From contig CADAER010000002.1 in the NCBI GenBank assembly GCA_902787025.1, forward strand, positions 42,057 through 106,056: a stretch of 64,000 nt of DNA, read 5' to 3'. Below are positions 59,691 to 64,000 of the stretch, one piece after another (positions within the stretch are counted from its first letter, which is position 1; each line of letters opens with the position of its first letter). The DNA is from Oscillospiraceae bacterium. Lineage in GTDB: Bacteria > Bacillota > Clostridia > Oscillospirales > Acutalibacteraceae. The notes beneath the pieces were generated by a model. It was not told the origin of the DNA. It did not search any database and worked only from the letters and a program-made list of their open reading frames with translations. A program made the translations under genes and the position numbers.

Positions 59691-59891
59691 TTAATTCTTT
59701 TTTCTTATAACGGGAGTGAAATACCCGCTTTTGAGTTCCATATACTCAACAAAAGCGTCAACAAACCACATAATCGAAGCGCCCCAATACATAAGGGCAA
59801 GGATCCCGGGCTTCATTTCGCTTTTTCCGTTTGTCTTGTACCATACAATCGTCGCAATGCACGCGGCGAAAACAGTAATCAGCAGCGTCAT
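59691..59891 (-). CDS. Small membrane protein (partner of 59888-60298)
   Basis: 66 residues. Two predicted TM helices: residues 1-17 and about 30-48 (ILALMYWGASIMWFVDAFVEYM). Overlaps the upstream gene by 4 bases (ATGA), so translated in step with it. No family I can name. It is followed by a hairpin and then larB. The tight coupling implies the two proteins work together in the membrane. Confidence 0.72.
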   Translation of the reverse strand: MTLLITVFAACIATIVWYKTNGKSEMKPGILALMYWGASIMWFVDAFVEYMELKSGYFTPVIRKKN

Positions 59892-60298
59892 ACGTTTTCC
59901 TCAACCGTCTTTGCGGCCGACTTGCTTTCAAGCACGCCCGATATAACGACCATCCCCACCCACACAAGGGTTACAAGCACAGCCATCGCGACGCCCGAGG
60001 TTCCCATCTCGTGCAGCATTTCCGCTTTCGAGGCGGGATCAGCCGCCGCGGTCAGGAAGGGCGGGAAGGGAACTACCTCGCCGTGCCAGATATGTTCAAA
60101 CGCGAGCAGGGCTACGCCTCCCCAGAGAAGGGAGCAGAGCCAGCCGAGTTTTTTTGAAAAAGGAGTTTTCTTTTCGGTCTGAGCCGCATTGCCGTTTCCG
60201 AGCGAGGGAGCCGCAAGCTTTTTCTCGTGATGTTTAACAGCGACAAGAACAGCGGTCGCGACAATCGCTTCGGTGCCGGGAACTACAAAACATGCCAT
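59888..60298 (-). CDS. Membrane protein of unknown function, first gene before larBCE
   Basis: 136 residues with three predicted TM segments (about 3-21, 50-68 and 103-125). Starts MACFVVPGTEAIVATA; has a basic loop and the phrase FEHIWHGEVVPFPPF. I recall similar short proteins in Clostridia, without known function. It has its own promoter (60338-60366) and AGGAGG before the ATG. Paired with the 66-residue gene. A role with nickel or with the enzyme that uses the nickel-pincer cofactor is an inference from position only. Confidence 0.72.
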   Translation of the reverse strand: MACFVVPGTEAIVATAVLVAVKHHEKKLAAPSLGNGNAAQTEKKTPFSKKLGWLCSLLWGGVALLAFEHIWHGEVVPFPPFLTAAADPASKAEMLHEMGTSGVAMAVLVTLVWVGMVVISGVLESKSAAKTVEENV

Positions 60299-60337
60299 TA
60301 TGTTTTCCTCCTGACAAAAGTTATATTTCTTTTTTAT

Positions 60338-60366
60338 AATATAACATCTTAAAAAAAGGATGTCAA
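60338..60366 (-). promoter_or_regulatory. Promoter of the membrane pair and lar genes
   Basis: Minus strand TTGACA (60366-60361), 17-base spacer, TATATT (60343-60338), between the ACP stop and the first membrane gene. Confidence 0.75.
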
Positions 60367-60385
60367 TATCAAAGGAGGGGCTGTC

Positions 60386-60625
60386 TTACGCCTGCTTTTT
60401 CGCCGCCGCCTGCTCAATGTAGTCGGCAACCTCGCCGAGAGTGTAGAACGAAGCCATTTTGCGGTCGCTGACGCTGACGCCCGTTTCATCCTCTATCGCT
60501 ACCGCAAGATTTATGATGTCAAGCGAGTTGAGACCGAAATCACTGCGGAGATTCGCTTCGGGAGTGATAATTTCGGGGTCGATATCAACGTATTCAAGAA
60601 TAAGAGCCTTCAGAGTATCGAACAT
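60386..60625 (-). CDS. Acyl/peptidyl carrier protein, stand-alone
   Basis: 79 residues. The phosphopantetheine site is Ser in DFGLNSLDIINL (near residue 35). Four-helix carrier length. Its partners are the condensation-domain gene (22 bases upstream) and the adenylation gene, so it is probably a dedicated carrier for that set and not the fatty-acid AcpP. Loads an acyl or aminoacyl group as a thioester. Confidence 0.92.
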   Translation of the reverse strand: MFDTLKALILEYVDIDPEIITPEANLRSDFGLNSLDIINLAVAIEDETGVSVSDRKMASFYTLGEVADYIEQAAAKKQA

Positions 60626-60647
60626 TTTTCTCTTCCTTTCCTGTCTT

Positions 60648-62030
60648 TCAGTCTATATTGTCAAGAATTTCCTTAAGCGTCATATCGGGATTCGCACAGC
60701 CCATTACGAGAGCCTTGACCGTGTTGTCGTGAAGGCGGTCAATGTCGGCTGTCGAAATCTGATTTGTCCTGTGCAGGTAGGCAAAACGCAGGCCGCCCGT
60801 TACGGAATCCTTCATCGTGTATGTGTAAAGCGGCATAACGTATCTGCCGAGACTGTAGCTGTGGAATTCGTATTCCCAGCCGTTCATCGTGTCGTCCTCA
60901 AGCGGGAACCACGAGAACATCATCGTCGATGTGCCGTCAACCATACTGTAATTGAAAAGTTCTCTCTCGTTTTCAAGCCAGGTGATGAACGGATAGTTGT
61001 TGTGGCGCATAATCTCCGCCTGAAGGCCTCTCAGCTTCTCAACCGCCTCGTTGAAGGTCAGTTCTTCGGGAAGAATTATTCTCCACGGAAGCGCGGATGC
61101 CATTGTGCCGCCGCAGCGCTTGTCGTTTACCGTCTTACGTCTGTTTGAAAGCACAAGGAAATGCGTGTCGTCGTGACGGTGGTTGATTTTGCTTACGTGC
61201 AGCCTCATACCGAGCTGAATAACACACTCGCCGCTTAAACGGTTCTGCTCCATGTAGTTGAGAATAACCCTGCTGTCCTCAACCGAAAGAGGTCTGCGCG
61301 CGAGTTCCGCTCTGTCGTGAATCGGGTCAAAGCTTCCGCAGGCGCGAAGCTCGGGGTTCTTCTTTTTGATTCTCGCCCTGTCAAGCGGTCCCGAACCCAT
61401 AACGCCGTTCCAGATGGGCTCGCCGTCTTTTTTGAAGTAGTTTACAAAGAAATCCTTGTCCGCCTTAAGCTTTTCCGCGTTATGCTTGTATTCGATTTCC
61501 TTCCTGAGCGTCTCTTTGTAACTGCCGAGAGGTCTGGGCATCTCCCCGCCCGATTCAAGCGCCTCGTAAACGGCGAGAAGGTCCGCAAAGAAGATGAAAA
61601 CCGCGGGAGCGTCCATCGCGAGGTGGATTACATTTATGTAAATACCGTTTCTTCCGTCGGGAGTGTTGAAGAAATAAATGCGGTATGTCTCACCCTTGAA
61701 ACAGCGTATCGGCTTCTGCGCGTCTGCGGTAAGAAAATCGTCCTGCTCCTTCTGCGTCTTGAAAGTATATACGGGGATTTTGCCGATTTCCGCCTTTTCC
61801 TCAAAATACTGTCTGAAACCGCCCTTTTTCTCAAAGCGGAGTCTCATACAGTCGTTGCGCTGCGCTTCGATTTCAAGCGCCTTCTGCATTATATCGAAGT
61901 CAATCTTTCTCTTTAAAACGATGGAGGAGGGAATCTGAATAACCTGCTTGTGGAAAAACGAATATTTAAGCATGAAGTTAATCATTTCCTGCGCAGGTGA
62001 AAATTCGAAATATTCTCTGTTATTGCTCAT
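60648..62030 (-). CDS. Stand-alone condensation-domain (C-domain-like) acyltransferase
   Basis: 460 residues. Fold of NRPS condensation domains and related acyltransferases. The HHxxxDG motif is present as IHLAMDA: the second, catalytic His136 and Asp140 are kept, while the first His and the Gly are replaced. Later C-domain features such as the LSNRRKTVNDKRCGG segment and MMFSWFPLEDD are seen. It would join a carrier-bound acyl group to an amine or hydroxyl. Overlaps the adenylation gene by 4 bases (ATGA). The acceptor is not known. Confidence 0.82.
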   Translation of the reverse strand: MSNNREYFEFSPAQEMINFMLKYSFFHKQVIQIPSSIVLKRKIDFDIMQKALEIEAQRNDCMRLRFEKKGGFRQYFEEKAEIGKIPVYTFKTQKEQDDFLTADAQKPIRCFKGETYRIYFFNTPDGRNGIYINVIHLAMDAPAVFIFFADLLAVYEALESGGEMPRPLGSYKETLRKEIEYKHNAEKLKADKDFFVNYFKKDGEPIWNGVMGSGPLDRARIKKKNPELRACGSFDPIHDRAELARRPLSVEDSRVILNYMEQNRLSGECVIQLGMRLHVSKINHRHDDTHFLVLSNRRKTVNDKRCGGTMASALPWRIILPEELTFNEAVEKLRGLQAEIMRHNNYPFITWLENERELFNYSMVDGTSTMMFSWFPLEDDTMNGWEYEFHSYSLGRYVMPLYTYTMKDSVTGGLRFAYLHRTNQISTADIDRLHDNTVKALVMGCANPDMTLKEILDNID

Positions 62031-63586
62031 ATTTCCGCCTTCTTTCTCAATAATTTTCCGGTGCTCGTCCTCGGCAGCGGCTCGCTGACCACGTTAACCT
62101 GCGTGATGACGTGCGAGGGCTTCGCGCCTTCGTTCATCTGCTTTACAATCGCGGTGATGACGCCCTTCGGGTCGTCAATGTCGTTGTCGGAACAGTAGCC
62201 GAAATTGGGATATATGTCAGCCGTAATTCTGTCATTTTCGGAATAAACGAGAATTTCCGAAACAATGTCGTAATCGGCGAATTTTTTCTCAATGGCCTCG
62301 GGCGAAACATTTTCGCCGTTCGAGAGGATGATAAGATTTTTAAGTCTGCCCGTGATGAAAAGCTCTCCGCTCTCGGAGATTTCACCTATGTCGCCCGTCC
62401 TCAGCCAGCCGTCCTCGGTGAAAGCCGCCTTCGTCTCCTCGGGCATTTTGTAGTAGCCCATCATAAGCGTGGGGCCTTTTACCTGAATTTCGCCGCCCTG
62501 AATACGGGTGACGAACATGTTCGTTACTCTGCCGACGGATTCAAGCGGACACTCCGCGTCGGGAACGGAGATTCTGCAGCCCGCCTCCGTCATACCGTAG
62601 CCCTGGCGCAGAAAGATACCGAAACGCTCATACTCCGTTACAAGGAAGGGGTCGAGGTAGGCGGCGCCCGAAATGAGCCATCTGATATTCTTTCCGAAAA
62701 CATCTTCCGCCGCGTGACGGGGATCGCGTTCGGGGTGGCGGTTCTCCTTCATTTTGACAAGCTTGAGAAGAGTCTGCGCTATCATCGGAACAACGCGCAT
62801 AACCGTAGGCTCGAATGTCCTGAGGCTTTCGGTCAGGTCGCGCATGCTGCCGTTGAGGCAGACCGTCAGACCGTCCTTCAAATTTCTCACATAGTCGCCC
62901 GAGAGGCAGTATGCGTGAAACATAGGCAGAACCGAAAGCACAACCGCGTTCTCGTTCAATATATCAACATACTCGTCATACATCACGTTGCCGACAAAGG
63001 CGTTCATCGAAAGCATAACGCCCTTCCTCGTGCCCGTCGTGCCGGATGTGTAGATGATAACCGCGCACTCGTTGACATCAACCTTATAGGATGAAAGCGG
63101 AGCGTAAACGGACGAATCGGAATATTTTTCAACAATGCCGTCGAGCACGCCCTCTTCCGTGATGTTGAGCGGGGGAATAATCGAGCTGAAATGTCTTTTT
63201 AATTTATCGGTGCAGTTGTAGGCGCCGTCATAAAAGAGGATGTCTATATCCGCGCGCTTGAAAAGCGAGTCGGATTCCTTTTCGGAAATTTCGGGTGAAA
63301 ACGGAACAAGAATGTTTCCGCTCGTGAGAATACCCGTGACGAAGACTATGTATTCGTAACTCGTTCTCGCGGCAACGGCAATGTGCATCTTTTCCCTGCC
63401 GAGATTTCTCAGGAAACGGCAGACCGCGAGACTGTCGCTGCGAAGGCGGTTGAAGCTTCTCTCCTCAACCTCGCCGTCTTTTATGAACTTTATGAAAGTG
63501 CGGTCGCCGAACTTCGCTGCGGAGTTGTCGAGTATTTCCCGTATTGACGGAGCCCTGTAATCGACCGCGTTACCGTAGTTAACCAT
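62027..63586 (-). CDS. AMP-binding acyl/aminoacyl ligase (adenylation enzyme)
   Basis: 519 residues. ANL superfamily motifs: IIYTSGTTGTRKGVMLS (P-loop), GYGMTEAGCRIS, DGWLRTGDIGEI and the C-terminal catalytic Lys in PRTSTGKLLRK. Activates a carboxylic acid as the adenylate and loads it on CoA or, here, more likely on the adjacent ACP. Reads more like the acyl-CoA synthetase branch than an NRPS A-domain, so the substrate may be a fatty acid. First gene of the three; ATG with AAGGGA upstream and promoter at 63653-63682. Confidence 0.9.
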   Translation of the reverse strand: MVNYGNAVDYRAPSIREILDNSAAKFGDRTFIKFIKDGEVEERSFNRLRSDSLAVCRFLRNLGREKMHIAVAARTSYEYIVFVTGILTSGNILVPFSPEISEKESDSLFKRADIDILFYDGAYNCTDKLKRHFSSIIPPLNITEEGVLDGIVEKYSDSSVYAPLSSYKVDVNECAVIIYTSGTTGTRKGVMLSMNAFVGNVMYDEYVDILNENAVVLSVLPMFHAYCLSGDYVRNLKDGLTVCLNGSMRDLTESLRTFEPTVMRVVPMIAQTLLKLVKMKENRHPERDPRHAAEDVFGKNIRWLISGAAYLDPFLVTEYERFGIFLRQGYGMTEAGCRISVPDAECPLESVGRVTNMFVTRIQGGEIQVKGPTLMMGYYKMPEETKAAFTEDGWLRTGDIGEISESGELFITGRLKNLIILSNGENVSPEAIEKKFADYDIVSEILVYSENDRITADIYPNFGYCSDNDIDDPKGVITAIVKQMNEGAKPSHVITQVNVVSEPLPRTSTGKLLRKKAEI

Positions 63587-63720
63587 CAGAAAAATCCCTT
63601 TATAAACTAAATAAATATAAATATAATTACTATAAAGCGTTTAACCTGCAACATTATATAACAGGCTGTAACAATTTGTCATTATTTTTGTTATTTTCTT
63701 AATATTTTATTAATTATTCC
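63587..63720 (-). promoter_or_regulatory. Leader and promoter of the A-C-ACP operon
   Basis: Minus strand ATGACA (63682-63677), 18-base spacer, TATAAT (63658-63653), followed by a ~65-base AT-rich leader to the ATG at 63586. Confidence 0.55.
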
Positions 63721-64000
63721 GAAAACGCAAATTATTCCGAATACGCAAAAAGCCCCCGCCAATCCCACCGCAATCTCCCCCTCCGCATAGCCTCCTCCTT
63801 TGGGACGCGGGTCTCCGTCCTCATATAGCCTCCTCCTCTGTGGGTGCAGGTCCCCATTCTCTTATAGCCTCCCTCATTGAGGGCGCGGGTGTTCGGTGAA
63901 CACCTCTGCCGAAGGGCGAAGCGGAATGCCGCTGCCGGTGGCAGATGAAGGCATTGCGCTGAGGTGAAGAAATAGGGAGTATCACGACGCGCTCCAAGCG
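63721..64000. repeat. Right-end cluster of intergenic repeats; no gene
   Basis: Three starts of family A elements (TAGCCTCCTCC near 63788 and 63825, TAGCCTCCCTCATTGAGGG near 63864) in degraded tandem, then a family C segment with GTGTTCGGTGAACAC and CTCTGCCGAAGGGC. No coding region is seen up to the window edge. Confidence 0.7.

Noticed and set aside
62111-63094. 327-codon plus-strand frame
   Set aside because: Antisense to the AMP-binding ligase. Composition is that of a shadow frame.

Overview
The window looks like chromosomal DNA of a low-pathogenicity-type gut Clostridia, most likely in the Oscillospirales/Ruminococcaceae. The evidence is moderate-to-high GC coding DNA with AT-rich promoters, strong Shine-Dalgarno sites, frequent TTG/GTG starts, a TPP riboswitch with a terminator, an efp gene followed by a CD1247-type zinc-ribbon protein, larBCE, ferredoxin-dependent iorAB, and secreted proteins with Gram-positive signal peptides and no outer-membrane genes. 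This is inference from gene content. No 16S rRNA is present.

Layout. 0-2.4 kb: arginine genes argC-argJ-argB (minus), with a candidate ArgR box over the argC -35. 2.5-5.7 kb: a polysaccharide deacetylase, a predicted metal exporter and an HTH-Fic protein with a striking operator/promoter. 5.7-6.3 kb: a tRNA-Ala(CGC) followed by two ~220-bp repeat units that each end in a tRNA 3'-end remnant. 6.6-13.4 kb: a PASTA pseudokinase, two ceramidase-like hydrolases, a zinc-ribbon membrane protein and an alpha/beta hydrolase. 13.4-19.5 kb: small metabolic and secreted proteins (minus), a DUF2804 gene broken by an in-frame stop, and the DNA-repair glycosylases ogg and nth, with three DnaA boxes between them. 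19.6-33.7 kb (plus): a lipoprotein with predicted propeller, a ZIP transporter, an EEP and an SGNH hydrolase, an ABC transporter pair, nadD fused to yqeK, rsfS, leuS, rpsU, a peptidase, efp and a CD1247-like protein. 33.8-37 kb (minus): alaX and ligA. 37-42.7 kb: hemolysin III between two direct repeats, then a thioesterase-iorA-iorB-paaK operon for aryl-pyruvate oxidation. 42.9-51.5 kb: a 1303-residue secreted protein, an M20 peptidase, a YhhN protein, an AbrB-zinc-finger protein, a secreted esterase and a lytic transglycosylase. 51.5-56.9 kb (minus): corA, a GDPD and thiEHGFS under a TPP riboswitch. 56.9-60.3 kb (minus): larE-larC-larB behind two small membrane proteins of unknown function. 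60.4-63.6 kb (minus): a free-standing adenylation enzyme, condensation-domain protein and acyl carrier protein. The remainder is repeat DNA.

How the genes work together. The arg genes make N-acetylated arginine precursors. The thi genes make the thiazole half of thiamine and join it to HMP. The lar genes make the nickel-pincer cofactor, but no larA is visible here. The ior operon would turn aromatic 2-oxo acids into aryl-acetyl-CoA and then aryl-acetate. The best candidates for an undescribed system are the dissociated A-C-ACP cluster (60.4-63.6 kb), the pseudokinase/ceramidase operon (6.6-10.6 kb) and the membrane pair wired to larBCE by a probable attenuator (59.6-60.4 kb). At least three families of short intergenic repeats are scattered through the window. 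One supplies the leuS ribosome binding site.
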